A stretch of 64,000 nt of DNA from Sulfuricurvum sp. PD_MW2 (GTDB lineage Bacteria; Campylobacterota; Campylobacteria; Campylobacterales; Sulfurimonadaceae), in the NCBI RefSeq assembly GCF_002633015.1, contig NZ_NSIU01000009.1, positions 1 through 64,000 of the forward strand. The letters run 5' to 3'. Position 1 is the stretch's first letter, and each line of letters starts with the position of its first letter. The translations under genes were made by a program, and so were the position numbers. The notes under the pieces are model-generated. The model ran no database searches, was not told the origin of the DNA, and worked only from the letters and a program-made list of their open reading frames with translations. This document shows positions 38,338-49,244 of the stretch, one piece after another.

Positions 38338-39567
38338 TTAGAATGTTGTCACTTCTCCCCGACAAATCGCCATCGTCACATTTCCTTTCAAAGTCTCGTT
38401 TTTATACAGACTGTGATGATGCGGAACAGTTGTCGTTCCAGATGGATTAAACACAATACAGTTACACTCTGCACCCACTTTTATCTCTCCCGCATCCAAT
38501 CCTATCTGTGCGGCTGGGGCGTACGAGGCTACCTTGATAAGCTGCGACATATCAATAATATCGGTAGACACCAAATAGGTATAGAGTAACGGTAAATACT
38601 CACTGATCGATGTTGTACCTACATGCGCATCATAAAACGTAATGTCTTTATAGATATCTGAATTTGGCTGATGCAATGCACTAAGAGAGTGGATATCACC
38701 CCGTTTCAATGCTTCGATCAATTCAAGCCGTTTCGGCTCATTCACCAACGGCGGATTTATTTTTGCATCTGTATCAAATCCTGCACATGCTGTATCATTT
38801 TTCAAGAGGTGATGAATAGCGACTTCACACTCCACTGCAACTCCAGCTTTACGCGCATCTCTGATCAATTCAATCGATCGAGGCTCAGTAATGCTTTTGA
38901 AAACTATTTTGATTCCAAAATAGCGGGCAATCTCAATCATAGAAGCAACATGGACCACTTCTGAAATCGGTGGTATCCCCGGCAATCCAAGATGTGACGC
39001 CATGAGACCATCACTCATCACACCACTTTCAATCAAACTTTTCTCTTCTGCCTTATAGAACAAGGCTTTATTCGCCATCTTAGCATATTGAGCAATTCGG
39101 CTTATTAGATTGTAATCATTGATAGTAGAGGTATGAATAGCGACACACCCTTTTTTAAGCATGATTGCAATGTTACTCAACGATCCCGTATCATTTAGTG
39201 CACTCACCGTGGATTCAATCGTCGCACCGTTTGAAGAGTAACGATGTTGCTGAACGAATTCAAGTGTAATCTCATCATCGATACACGGAGAGGTGTCACT
39301 TGCCAAAACGGCTGTCGTCACTCCGCCGCTCAATGAGCGTTTTGATAGCTTTTCAAGATTGGTACGGCTAAGCTGAGCATCTTTTAATCTTACATCGGTA
39401 TCTACCAAGCCAGGGATCAGATAGCACCCCTCCGCCGATATAACCTCATCTCCGCTAAGATTCTCTCCGATCTCGGTGATAATCCCCTTCTCAATACGAA
39501 TGTCACCTCGACGCTCTCCGTTGATATCGCAGATAATTGCCCCCGTTATGATCATAATCGCTCCCAT
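38338..39567 (-). CDS. dihydroorotase-like protein, probably non-catalytic
   Basis: Amidohydrolase fold (LIPGLVDTDVRL, SLYKNETLKGNV) but HxH replaced by DTDVRL. Confidence 0.85.
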   Translation of the reverse strand: MGAIMIITGAIICDINGERRGDIRIEKGIITEIGENLSGDEVISAEGCYLIPGLVDTDVRLKDAQLSRTNLEKLSKRSLSGGVTTAVLASDTSPCIDDEITLEFVQQHRYSSNGATIESTVSALNDTGSLSNIAIMLKKGCVAIHTSTINDYNLISRIAQYAKMANKALFYKAEEKSLIESGVMSDGLMASHLGLPGIPPISEVVHVASMIEIARYFGIKIVFKSITEPRSIELIRDARKAGVAVECEVAIHHLLKNDTACAGFDTDAKINPPLVNEPKRLELIEALKRGDIHSLSALHQPNSDIYKDITFYDAHVGTTSISEYLPLLYTYLVSTDIIDMSQLIKVASYAPAAQIGLDAGEIKVGAECNCIVFNPSGTTTVPHHHSLYKNETLKGNVTMAICRGEVTTF

Positions 39568-39617
39568 TCGCTATAATTACGCTATTTTAATCAAAGAAAC
39601 GTTTAAAAAGGGTTAGA

Positions 39618-39977
39618 GTGATCAAAATCATCCTGTTGATCTTACCGATCTCACTCCTTGCAACAGCACCTTCCTTGTATGACCAAGGAAAAAATCTCTA
39701 TTTGACAAAAGGGTGCAGCGGCTGTCATGGCATCTCAGCGGGCGGAACCAATCAATACCCCGCCCTCGCCTATCGCCGGAAACCCTTTTTAATGAGTAAA
39801 CTGCAAAGCTATCGTGCAAAACAAGGATCTACACAACAATCTCAACTTATGATCCCTTTTGCAATGGGGCTGAGTGATAAAGAGATTGATGCGTTAACCA
39901 CATTTTTTAGTGAATACCACGAAAATAAAAGCAACTATAAACCTGATTTAGCCGCTAGAGGCGATGGAGGATCATGA
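39618..39977 (+). CDS. cytochrome c (c553-like)
   Basis: Signal peptide; GCSGCHG and distal Met (MIPFAMGLSDKEIDAL). Confidence 0.9.
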   Translation: MIKIILLILPISLLATAPSLYDQGKNLYLTKGCSGCHGISAGGTNQYPALAYRRKPFLMSKLQSYRAKQGSTQQSQLMIPFAMGLSDKEIDALTTFFSEYHENKSNYKPDLAARGDGGS

Positions 39978-41017
39978 AATTATTAGTCAGTGCATTGGAA
40001 CACTCTGCAAATGTTCATCTGAAATATCTTCTCAAAGAACTTGGAGATGACGTCCTCTTATCGGGAATTTTTGATAATTCACTAGGCAATAGTATTATCG
40101 ATTTGCGTTCGACATCCATCATGGGCTTTGTCGATGCCATCAAAAAACTTCCGTTCTTTTTCCGACTCAAAGATCAAATGATGGAATTAGCCGCCGATGC
40201 GGATAAAGTGCTCCTCATCGATTCATCGGGATTCAATCTCCCTTTGGCAAAAGCGATCCGAAAACGCTATCCGGATAAAGAGATCATCTACTATATTCTC
40301 CCTCAAGCATGGGCTTGGAAGAAAAAACGGATCCCAGTTCTTGAAAAAACGATTACAAAATTATGTTCTATTCTCCCGTTTGAGCCCTCATATTATTCAA
40401 AAAATGCTCCGATCGAATATGTCGGTCATCCATTGCTCGATGAAATAACCCTTCGAAAAATCGATCTCACACCCAGCGGGAAAATCACCTTTATGCCCGG
40501 AAGTCGTCCCGGTGAGATCAAACGCCTTATGAGTGTTTTCCGTGAATTGAGATCTATGATCGATGCACGTGCATTGATTGTCATTCCTCCCCATTTTAAC
40601 GATGAACAAATCAAAGAGCTCTATGGGGATATTTCAACGTTTGAAATTACCCACGAAGCGCATCAGAGTTTAGCAGAGTCCGATTTTGCCTTTATCTGCA
40701 GCGGTACGGCAACTCTGGAAGCTTCTTTGATCGGAACACCCTTTATTCTTGTTTATATTGCCAAAGCGCTTGATTATGCGATTGGAAAACGGTTGGTTAA
40801 ACTCGATTATGCGGGGCTTGGCAATCTCTTATTTTTTCATCAATACAATCGGGCCATTCATCCTGAATTCATTCAAAACGAAGTCAATGCTCAAAATCTG
40901 TATAATGCGTACCAACAAATGGATAAAGAGGCATTTTTCAAAGACGCTTCACATCTACGAGAACTTTTAGGGCATGGCAGTGCCAAACGTGTCAGCCAAA
41001 TTATCAAGGAATCATAA
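39974..41017 (+). CDS. lpxB: lipid-A-disaccharide synthase
   Basis: YILPQAWAWKKKR, FMPGSRPGEIKRLM, SGTATLEASLIGTPFILVY. Confidence 0.95.
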   Translation: MKLLVSALEHSANVHLKYLLKELGDDVLLSGIFDNSLGNSIIDLRSTSIMGFVDAIKKLPFFFRLKDQMMELAADADKVLLIDSSGFNLPLAKAIRKRYPDKEIIYYILPQAWAWKKKRIPVLEKTITKLCSILPFEPSYYSKNAPIEYVGHPLLDEITLRKIDLTPSGKITFMPGSRPGEIKRLMSVFRELRSMIDARALIVIPPHFNDEQIKELYGDISTFEITHEAHQSLAESDFAFICSGTATLEASLIGTPFILVYIAKALDYAIGKRLVKLDYAGLGNLLFFHQYNRAIHPEFIQNEVNAQNLYNAYQQMDKEAFFKDASHLRELLGHGSAKRVSQIIKES

Positions 41018-41544
41018 TGCTTAGACTATTTTCATGGATGAAAACAAAAACACGTTCTTTCAGCGATGAGAAAATCATCCCTTATGTCTTCACCCTTAGC
41101 GATGGTCCGATGCTTTTTCGCGATCTTCTAAAAACCAATAAAATGTATCAAGAGGGGTTAAAGCTAGAGGGAAAAATTCCGGGATTTCGCCTCAGTATCG
41201 GACGAAGTTACCTTGTTTTTATCGGACTTTGGCACCTTTTTATTTTACCTGTTTCAATCGTATTTCATCCGTTTTTGGCAAAAATCGATTGTCATTTACT
41301 TATTATTATGGCAATTTTATTTACGGGGATGTTTTTTGCGACGTACGCTATTTTTAAAGAGTATCTTATCGATACCGTTGCTTTAAAAATAATTCGTCAT
41401 GCCTGGGAAAACCACTTCCCCCATTTTGATTACGAGCTCCATGCTGCTGAAGTAGCAAAAATATATTCAGATGCATTAGAAAAAGAGATCCCTCATAAAA
41501 ATATGCAACTTTATATATTGGATAAACTGGTAGAAAAAAACTGA
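41017..41544 (+). CDS. membrane protein, unknown
   Basis: Two hydrophobic helices; overlaps lpxB stop. Confidence 0.6.
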   Translation: MLRLFSWMKTKTRSFSDEKIIPYVFTLSDGPMLFRDLLKTNKMYQEGLKLEGKIPGFRLSIGRSYLVFIGLWHLFILPVSIVFHPFLAKIDCHLLIIMAILFTGMFFATYAIFKEYLIDTVALKIIRHAWENHFPHFDYELHAAEVAKIYSDALEKEIPHKNMQLYILDKLVEKN

Positions 41545-41548
41545 GCTT

Positions 41549-42334
41549 CTAGAACGCATAACTAAAATTAAATAGTGCTCTGTTATCCGGTTGCGGGGTC
41601 TCCAAACTTTTTGTGACGCTGATAGATGTTTTCATTTTTTTATTGATTTTATGTTTATGCGCTACTTTGATTTTTTTGTTTGCTGCTAATGTCGGGTCAG
41701 CATACTGTTCTAGCACATATGAAGCATTAATCATGGTGTCATTACCGTCTGAATAAACTACTCCGGTAGTGTAACTGTAAGGGTTCCGATAAAGGGTATT
41801 TTCTGAAGCCGGAAGATCCAATAATGAATAGCTCCCCTCCGCAAAAAGATTATAAATCTCATTCACTGGATAATGTGCTTTGAGCATACTCGTGTATTTC
41901 GTAGGTTCAGGTAAATCATACGCTGTTTTTACGGGGATAGTGACGTTTTCTGATGCGTTTAGCAACAAAGAGTCCCACAGTTTTTGACGGTATTGAAGTG
42001 ATACGTTGGTTTTTCCACTAGAGGGGGTATTATCCACTTTAGGTTTGATATAAGAACCTTGTACCTTTGCGACAAACTGATCGGCTGAGTATTGAGCACC
42101 CATAGATACAGTATCGGCGGTTGCATTTTTTTTCAAATCGTAATTGATACGTGTTTCGCCGCCAAAGAGAGGAGTTAACGAAGCATTTTTCGTGTACTGA
42201 AGTGTTTTTTTGCGGCACTCGTTTTGTGGATAGGCCCACGTAGGAAGTGAACTATCGCAGGGGGGGGCCGATGTATACTCGGCTGCGGATAACGAACTCA
42301 TCACTATGCTTATGACTACACCGCTCCATCGCAT
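41549..42334 (-). CDS. outer-membrane beta-barrel protein, unknown
   Basis: Signal peptide; amphipathic strands; C-terminal Phe FNFSYAF. Confidence 0.6.
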   Translation of the reverse strand: MRWSGVVISIVMSSLSAAEYTSAPPCDSSLPTWAYPQNECRKKTLQYTKNASLTPLFGGETRINYDLKKNATADTVSMGAQYSADQFVAKVQGSYIKPKVDNTPSSGKTNVSLQYRQKLWDSLLLNASENVTIPVKTAYDLPEPTKYTSMLKAHYPVNEIYNLFAEGSYSLLDLPASENTLYRNPYSYTTGVVYSDGNDTMINASYVLEQYADPTLAANKKIKVAHKHKINKKMKTSISVTKSLETPQPDNRALFNFSYAF

Positions 42335-42428
42335 TTACAGGTACCCTATTGCGTTCAAGATGTGAAAATATACCTCAAGAATGGTAAAAAAAGAGCCCAG
42401 ACATCCTAAACAACAAAGAAAGGAAAAT

Positions 42429-42812
42429 TTATTTTTTATATTTGTTCAAAAGTCCCATGAACGAAGGGATATTGGCTGCACCGTCATAACGTCCCACTTT
42501 TTTGCCATTTGCATCCAAAAAATGAAATGTCGGTGTTCCCATATATCCTAATCCATCAGGAATAAAGTCCTTGTGAATATCAATATGAACCGGAACATAG
42601 AATTTTGCAACTTCGCTTACCACCATTTTCTCTTCAAATACTATATCACTCATGTATTCACATGCCGGACAGTTTTCTCGCGAAAGCATCACCACAACGT
42701 TCTTTTTCTCTTTCTTTGCCTGAGCCAATGCCGTATCATAAGACGATGCCCATTTAAGATCCGCATAGGCAAAGTTTGCCAATAACAAAAGTACTGTTAT
42801 TATTTTACTCAT
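42429..42812 (-). CDS. periplasmic thioredoxin-fold protein
   Basis: Signal peptide, NCPACEYM (CPAC), GTPTFHFLDANG. Confidence 0.88.
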   Translation of the reverse strand: MSKIITVLLLLANFAYADLKWASSYDTALAQAKKEKKNVVVMLSRENCPACEYMSDIVFEEKMVVSEVAKFYVPVHIDIHKDFIPDGLGYMGTPTFHFLDANGKKVGRYDGAANIPSFMGLLNKYKK

Positions 42813-42814
42813 GA

Positions 42815-44617
42815 TTATTTTCCTAGATGTTTTATAAATTCTTGCGGTTCTTTGAACCCTACGATATCGGCATCTTTTTTGCGTGTTCCGTTTTCATCGA
42901 AAAATAAAATCGCAGGAGGGCCGAAGATACCGAATTTACTGCTGATCGTACGTGCAGCTTCATCATTGGCTGTGAGATCTACCTGTACCAAAATGTATTG
43001 ATCCATCGCCGTTTTCACACTCTCATCACTAAACGTTTTTTCTTCAAGTTCCTTGCAGGCGGTGCACCAGTCGGCATAAAAATCGACCATCACCTTTTTC
43101 CCTTTGCTTTCTGCCAAAATAGCATTCAATTCTTCGATAGAGGTGATTTTTTCAAATTTTTTATGCTCGAGTTTTATCGGTGCGGCCTGAGCTTGGGCAA
43201 TAAACGGATCAAGCGGATGCAAGACATTTTTTGCCCCAGCCATTCCACCAATCAATAAACTGACTCCATACAGTAAAATCATAAATCCGAGAGCTTTGAC
43301 ATTCGCTCGAGAGCTCCATGAAGGGTGTGCTCCCAACGGTTCCAAAGCGTTCATATTGATCGCTACAAAAATCGCCAACCCACCCCATAGAAGCAATGTG
43401 GTGTTTTCATCCAATACACGACCGATCATCCATATCGCGATACCAAGGAGCATCACACCGAATACCGCTTTGATGATATCCATCCACATACCCGGTTTTG
43501 GCATAAAGCGACCCGATGTCGTTCCCACAATCAACAAAGGAATTCCCATACCTATAGAGAGAGAAAAGAGAGCTACACCACCTAAAAGCGCATCTCCCGT
43601 TTGACCGATATAAATCAACGCTCCCGCCAATGGTGCTGCAACACACGGTCCAACGATTAATGCCGATAAAAAGCCCATGATCGCAATCCCGATCACACCG
43701 CCTCTCTGAGATCCCATTTTGCTGAGACGCGATTGGATAAAGTTCGGAATTTGCAGTTCATACACGTCGAACATGGAAAGAGCTAGCAACACGAAAATAA
43801 GGGCAAATGAGGTAATGACCCATGGTGTTTGAAACGCCGCTTGAAGATTTGCACCGAATAATCCCGCTAAAATCCCGGCAATCGTATACGCAACTGCCAT
43901 TGAAAGGACATAAACCAAGGAGAGGAAAAATGCTTTTTTAGCCCCCATCCCTTTGCCCTGAGCCAAGATAACCGACGAGATAATCGGTATCATCGGGAAT
44001 ACGCACGGCGTAAGTGAGAGAAGTATTCCAAAGCCAAAAAAGCTGACAACGATAACCCAAAGGCTTCCCCCTTTGATCACACTGGCGATTTGATCGGTTT
44101 CAGATTTCTCCGCAATCACCGGCTTTGCTACCGGAGGCGGTGCGATATCAATCGATTTTTGTTCGACTGCCGGAGCTTTTAGGACTGAAGATTCGCTCAT
44201 AGGGACTTTCGACGCATCAAGTGATACTTCTAATGTTTTTTCCATCGGTTCATAACACAGTCCTGCGCTTGAACACCCTTGATAAGAGAGTTTGATTTTT
44301 ACCTTTTTTTCACCTGTAAGTTCTTTTGTTCTAAATAATGCAATACGGATAGCAGGAGAGGATTCATAGACTTTTTCACCATCCAAAACAATCGGTTCAA
44401 CCATTGTTACCGATTTAAAGTCTATCCCGTCTTTTTTATCGGCATCTTCTACTTTGAGCTTATCCGCATAAATATGGATCTGATCTCCCATGATAATCTC
44501 AACACCGATTGTTTTACCATCAACCATTTTGGCTGAGGGTTTAAATGCTTCATCCGGCTGTAGAAACCCTACCGCCCACATCTGTACTGAAATAAGCAAA
44601 AACAATAGTATACGCAT
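42815..44617 (-). CDS. dsbD: thiol:disulfide interchange protein DsbD
   Basis: N-terminal DsbD-alpha, TM CcdA-like domain, C-terminal DWCTACKELE thioredoxin. Confidence 0.95.
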   Translation of the reverse strand: MRILLFLLISVQMWAVGFLQPDEAFKPSAKMVDGKTIGVEIIMGDQIHIYADKLKVEDADKKDGIDFKSVTMVEPIVLDGEKVYESSPAIRIALFRTKELTGEKKVKIKLSYQGCSSAGLCYEPMEKTLEVSLDASKVPMSESSVLKAPAVEQKSIDIAPPPVAKPVIAEKSETDQIASVIKGGSLWVIVVSFFGFGILLSLTPCVFPMIPIISSVILAQGKGMGAKKAFFLSLVYVLSMAVAYTIAGILAGLFGANLQAAFQTPWVITSFALIFVLLALSMFDVYELQIPNFIQSRLSKMGSQRGGVIGIAIMGFLSALIVGPCVAAPLAGALIYIGQTGDALLGGVALFSLSIGMGIPLLIVGTTSGRFMPKPGMWMDIIKAVFGVMLLGIAIWMIGRVLDENTTLLLWGGLAIFVAINMNALEPLGAHPSWSSRANVKALGFMILLYGVSLLIGGMAGAKNVLHPLDPFIAQAQAAPIKLEHKKFEKITSIEELNAILAESKGKKVMVDFYADWCTACKELEEKTFSDESVKTAMDQYILVQVDLTANDEAARTISSKFGIFGPPAILFFDENGTRKKDADIVGFKEPQEFIKHLGK

Positions 44618-44756
44618 ACATAGCCTTCTTAAAAAATCATCTCTATTTTATCACAATTAACTGTTACAAAACTCATAGAGCAATATTGTTAATATTTTTC
44701 AGTTTACCTATAGCATCAGATGTTACACTACCCGCAATATTCACACGGAGCATACC

Positions 44757-46670
44757 ATGTCCAACCGTCTTGCTTTTGAAGATTCTCCTTATCTGCAACA
44801 ACATAAAAATAATCCGCTAGATTGGTATCCATGGTGCGATGAAGCATTTGAAAAAGCCCGAAACGAGCATAAAGCTATCTTTATCTCTATCGGTTACAGC
44901 AGCTGCCACTGGTGCCATGTAATGGAACATGAAGTATTCGAAAACACTCAAATTGCCGAGTTCGTCAATCAACACTTCGTTTGCATCAAAGTCGATCGTG
45001 AAGAACGTCCCGATATCGACAAGCACTACCAAGAGCTCCACAGCCTACTCAACCGACGCTCAGGAGGATGGCCTCTCTCGATTTTTTGTACACCAGAGAA
45101 TAAACCCTTTTATGCTGCAACCTATATCCCTCCCTATAATCAAAATCAAATGATGGGCTTTAGTGAACTCACCGCTATCATCGCTGAAAAAGTAGCTCAA
45201 AATGACGAAAAATTGTTTCAAAATGCCGATGAAATTACTGCGTTTATGCAACCCAAAAATGAATCCGTCCAAGCAACGCTCTTAAATGATAAAATCATCC
45301 CTCTATTTGTCCAACAAGCTCAACATAACTACGATGAGATCAACGGCGGTTTTTCCAAATCGCCGAAATTTCCGCATGTCTCTACCCTAACTACGATCCT
45401 CACCATCGACAGGTTACAAAGCGACGAGAAGATCAAAACGATCCTCACCCATACTCTGGATTCAATGGCATTAGGAGGTTTATTCGACCACGTGGACGGT
45501 GGATTTTGCCGCTACAGTACCGACGAGTCATGGCTCATTCCCCATTTTGAGAAAATGACCTATGACAATGCACTCCTCTGCACGCTCTATGCACAAACGG
45601 GAGTAGTGTATAACGAACATCGATACCTCGAAATTGCCAAAAAAACTGCCGATTTTATGCTTCGATTTATGATGGAGGATGATCTGTTTTACAGTGCCAG
45701 TGATGCCGATAGCGAAGGAGAAGAGGGAAAATATTTCATTTATACCTACGATGAAATCATTACCGTACTCGAACACCTCTCCATTTCGAACCCGCACGAA
45801 GCGGCGCAATCGATTGGTGTGACGAAAGAGGGAAATTTTGAGGGGCACTGCATCATACGATTGTCATCAAATACACAACCCGAGTGGTTTGAACCGCTTT
45901 GTAGCGAATTAAAAATTTTACGCCAAAGCAGAGCTTATCCTTTCATCGACCGTAAAGTGATCACCGCATGGAACGCAATGATGATCGAGTCCCTCTTTAT
46001 CCTAGGGAAAACGGATACTATCTATACAGAGCAAGCCATCCGTTCTCTCCATCGACTTTTACATACAATGCAGGTGGATGAGAAACTTAAACACTCCACT
46101 CTGATCCATAAAACACCAAAAATCGATGCTTTTTTGGAAGACTATGCCTATCTATGTCGTACGCTGATTGAAGCGTATCAATCAACGTTCGATGAACGCT
46201 ATTTGATCGATGCACAGCGTTTCGCCAATAAAGCATTGGAGCTCTACTACGAAAAGGGAAAATGGTATTTCAGCCGAGGAACCTTTATGACCATTGCAGA
46301 ACTCGATGATGGTACCTATCCGAGTGCTCTTGGGGTAATGGTGAATGTCTTGCAAAACCTCGGTCTCCTCGTCGATCCGAAATACTCCCATTTTGCGTTT
46401 AAAAGTCTCGAATATGTCTCTTTGAAACTGATGAAAACACCTATCTATTACCCTACCCTCACGACTGAAGTCATTCGTCATCTCAAAGAGCAACGCGTCA
46501 TCAAAGGTAGCTCTGCAAATCTCTCACATATCGGTGTGATCCGCTATCCGTTTGTTTTGCTCAAAAATGATGAAACACTTGAAGAGTTTACCCTTTGCGG
46601 AGAGAATTCTTGTTTTGCCGCGACAAAAGATCCTTCAAAACTTGACGAATTAATTGCATCAACGTTATAA
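44757..46670 (+). CDS. DUF255 thioredoxin-domain protein (YyaL family)
   Basis: [43 protein letters not shown]. Confidence 0.95.
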   Translation: MSNRLAFEDSPYLQQHKNNPLDWYPWCDEAFEKARNEHKAIFISIGYSSCHWCHVMEHEVFENTQIAEFVNQHFVCIKVDREERPDIDKHYQELHSLLNRRSGGWPLSIFCTPENKPFYAATYIPPYNQNQMMGFSELTAIIAEKVAQNDEKLFQNADEITAFMQPKNESVQATLLNDKIIPLFVQQAQHNYDEINGGFSKSPKFPHVSTLTTILTIDRLQSDEKIKTILTHTLDSMALGGLFDHVDGGFCRYSTDESWLIPHFEKMTYDNALLCTLYAQTGVVYNEHRYLEIAKKTADFMLRFMMEDDLFYSASDADSEGEEGKYFIYTYDEIITVLEHLSISNPHEAAQSIGVTKEGNFEGHCIIRLSSNTQPEWFEPLCSELKILRQSRAYPFIDRKVITAWNAMMIESLFILGKTDTIYTEQAIRSLHRLLHTMQVDEKLKHSTLIHKTPKIDAFLEDYAYLCRTLIEAYQSTFDERYLIDAQRFANKALELYYEKGKWYFSRGTFMTIAELDDGTYPSALGVMVNVLQNLGLLVDPKYSHFAFKSLEYVSLKLMKTPIYYPTLTTEVIRHLKEQRVIKGSSANLSHIGVIRYPFVLLKNDETLEEFTLCGENSCFAATKDPSKLDELIASTL

Positions 46671-46692
46671 TGAAAAAAAATTGGAGTATTTA

Positions 46693-47640
46693 ATGGGTGC
46701 AAAACACTCTATGGCAACAGCAGAAATAGCAGAAGCAGCAAATATCGAAGACGTCATCCATGACGATCGACGCAAAACAGAAAAAGAGAATACCAAAGAG
46801 CGTCGAAAAAAAAGCACAGAAGAAGAGCGACTTCCGATCTGGGTCAAAAAATCGGTACTTGAATATGAAGAGGAGTTAAAAAATCTCCAAATAGAGCTTC
46901 TGAAACTCCAAAATCATGTCAAAGATCAAGGGCTAAAAATTTTGATGATTTTTGAAGGGCGTGATGCAGCAGGAAAAGGGGGAACCATCAAACGGATCAC
47001 CGAACACCTCAATCCACGTGGTGCTCGGATTGTTGCACTGGAGAAACCTTCCGATGTCGAAAAGACGCAATGGTATTTTCAGCGCTACATCAAACATCTT
47101 CCGAGCGCGGGGGAAATCGTCTTATTTGACCGCAGTTGGTACAATCGAGGCGGCGTTGAACCCGTGATGGGATTTTGTACCCCGCAAGAGCATCAGGAGT
47201 TTTTGAACCACGTCAGCGAATTCGAGCGAATGCTGGTCAATTCAGGGATCATACTCTTTAAATTCTATTTTTCCGTTTCCAAAAAAGAGCAGGCAAAACG
47301 GTTCAAAGAGCGTAAAACAGACCCGTTAAAACAATTCAAACTCTCACCTGTAGACGCAAAATCGCAAGATATGTGGGATAAATACACCACCGCAAAACTT
47401 TCCATGCTTCGCGCTTCGCATACCGGAACTTCACCATGGATTATCATCCGTTCCGACAATAAGAAAAAAGCCCGTATCAACTGTATCAAGCATATCTTAT
47501 CAAGTGTTCAATACCCATCTAAAAATCCGCCCAATTTAAAAACGTCCAAAAAAATTCTGATTTGGGGCGATGAAGAGATCAAATTGATGGAAAGTGTTTT
47601 AATCCATAACGAAGAAAAAGAAGGACAAAAAAACGGCTAA
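46693..47640 (+). CDS. ppk2: polyphosphate kinase 2
   Basis: FEGRDAAGKGGTIKRITEHLNPR, WYFQRYIKHLP, DRSWYNRGGVEPVMGF; start MGAKHSMA. Confidence 0.95.
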   Translation: MGAKHSMATAEIAEAANIEDVIHDDRRKTEKENTKERRKKSTEEERLPIWVKKSVLEYEEELKNLQIELLKLQNHVKDQGLKILMIFEGRDAAGKGGTIKRITEHLNPRGARIVALEKPSDVEKTQWYFQRYIKHLPSAGEIVLFDRSWYNRGGVEPVMGFCTPQEHQEFLNHVSEFERMLVNSGIILFKFYFSVSKKEQAKRFKERKTDPLKQFKLSPVDAKSQDMWDKYTTAKLSMLRASHTGTSPWIIIRSDNKKKARINCIKHILSSVQYPSKNPPNLKTSKKILIWGDEEIKLMESVLIHNEEKEGQKNG

Positions 47641-47657
47641 CCCTTAGAGAGGGTTAG
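47637..47657. terminator. bidirectional terminator CTAACCCT-TAGAG-AGGGTTAG
   Basis: Perfect 8-bp stem between convergent ppk2 and thrC; T-tract on minus strand side. Confidence 0.8.
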
Positions 47658-47659
47658 GA

Positions 47660-49129
47660 TTAAAGAAATTTGAGAATTTCAGCTTCGATATTCTCTTTTT
47701 CGATAACCGTGTCTTGAGTGATCGGTTTTGAGAAAAGCCCTTTAATCATTGGAGGGATCGGTGTTGATGCCGTTTTAGCGATCGATTCAAGCGCATCGAT
47801 ATCATTTGCATCTTTTTCGCCGCTCAATGCGTTAGCGATGGTTGGAGAGAACTTCGTCCACTCTGCTGTTGAATAGACAATGGTTTTGAGCGGTTTTGTC
47901 GCACAACAATCATACGCTTTAAAACACGTTGCCGTATGCGGATCCATCAAGTATCCGGTATCAAACGCCTCTTTGATATACCCTTTTCCTTCCGCACCGT
48001 TACAATAATCGGCAGCAAAAAGGCTCTGAAGTTTCATTGTCTCATTGTCGCTTAACGCATAAAAACGTTCCGCTTCCAGACCCGCCATCAACTCTTTGGT
48101 ACGTTCGCTTCCAAAGAAATCATACAAAATACGCTCAACATTGCTGGAGATTAAAATATCCATTGCCGGAGATGTTGTTGCTACGACACTCTCACCGCGC
48201 AAATCATAACGGCCTGTGTTGATCAGACGGGTGAGGACATTATTTTCATTCGATGCAATAATGATCTTCTCCACCGGAAGACCCATTTTATAGGCGTAAT
48301 ATCCCCCAAGAGCATTTCCGAAATTTCCACTTGGAACATCGAGGTAGACTTTTTCACCCATAGTAATCACATTTTGACGAACAAGTTCGAGATAGCTGTG
48401 AATATGGTAGATGATTTGGAAAATGATTCGACCAAAATTCACCGAGTTTGCGGCAGAAAGAGAGATGTTTTTTGCTTTTAGGGCATCTTTGAACGTCTGT
48501 GAACCCAAAAGACGTTTGAGTGCACTTTGTGCATCGTCAAAATCCCCTTTGATCCCGATCACTTTTAAGTTTTTTGCATCTTCTGTAACCATCTGAAGAC
48601 GTTGAACATCCGAAGTTCCACCGTCCGGATAGAGACACGCAACACGGACATTCGCTCTGTTTTTAAACGTTTCCAATGCAGCAGGTCCCGTATCACCGCT
48701 TGTTGCAGCTAGAATCAGATATTCTTGTCCCCGTTTTTGAGCGATGGAGCTGAGAACCACACCGAAAGGTTGAAGCGCCATATCTTTGAACGCACGGGTC
48801 GGTCCGTGATAGAGTTCGCTCACGTAGAGATCATCGCGTACTTTGATAACCGGAACCGGATTGCTCGGATCATCAAATTTGTCATAGAGCGAAAGGGCTT
48901 CATCAATCACCGAACCCTCAATATCAATCGCCAATGTTGTAAGTAAATCTTTTGCCAGTTCTTTGTAACTCGAGTTTAAATGCTTTGTTAAAAACGGCTC
49001 TCCCAAATCAGGGAGTTGAGAAGGAACATATAACCCTCCAAAAGATGCGATAGGACTTAAAATCGCCTCTGAAAAGGTAACCTGTTGTGGATGGATTCCG
49101 TCATTTCCGCGTGTTTCAATAAATTTCAT
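47660..49129 (-). CDS. thrC: threonine synthase
   Basis: LYHGPTRAFKDMALQ, AATSGDTGPAALE, VPSGNFGNALGGYYA. Confidence 0.96.
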   Translation of the reverse strand: MKFIETRGNDGIHPQQVTFSEAILSPIASFGGLYVPSQLPDLGEPFLTKHLNSSYKELAKDLLTTLAIDIEGSVIDEALSLYDKFDDPSNPVPVIKVRDDLYVSELYHGPTRAFKDMALQPFGVVLSSIAQKRGQEYLILAATSGDTGPAALETFKNRANVRVACLYPDGGTSDVQRLQMVTEDAKNLKVIGIKGDFDDAQSALKRLLGSQTFKDALKAKNISLSAANSVNFGRIIFQIIYHIHSYLELVRQNVITMGEKVYLDVPSGNFGNALGGYYAYKMGLPVEKIIIASNENNVLTRLINTGRYDLRGESVVATTSPAMDILISSNVERILYDFFGSERTKELMAGLEAERFYALSDNETMKLQSLFAADYCNGAEGKGYIKEAFDTGYLMDPHTATCFKAYDCCATKPLKTIVYSTAEWTKFSPTIANALSGEKDANDIDALESIAKTASTPIPPMIKGLFSKPITQDTVIEKENIEAEILKFL

Positions 49130-49244
49130 TGCTTCACTTTATACATTTTTCGTGATTATAACAAAGAGCCTATCATGTAACCCTTAGAAGCTTCAGAACA
49201 TTTAGAGTAAAATGCATCAACTCTCGCTTTTCAAGGAAATAGGT

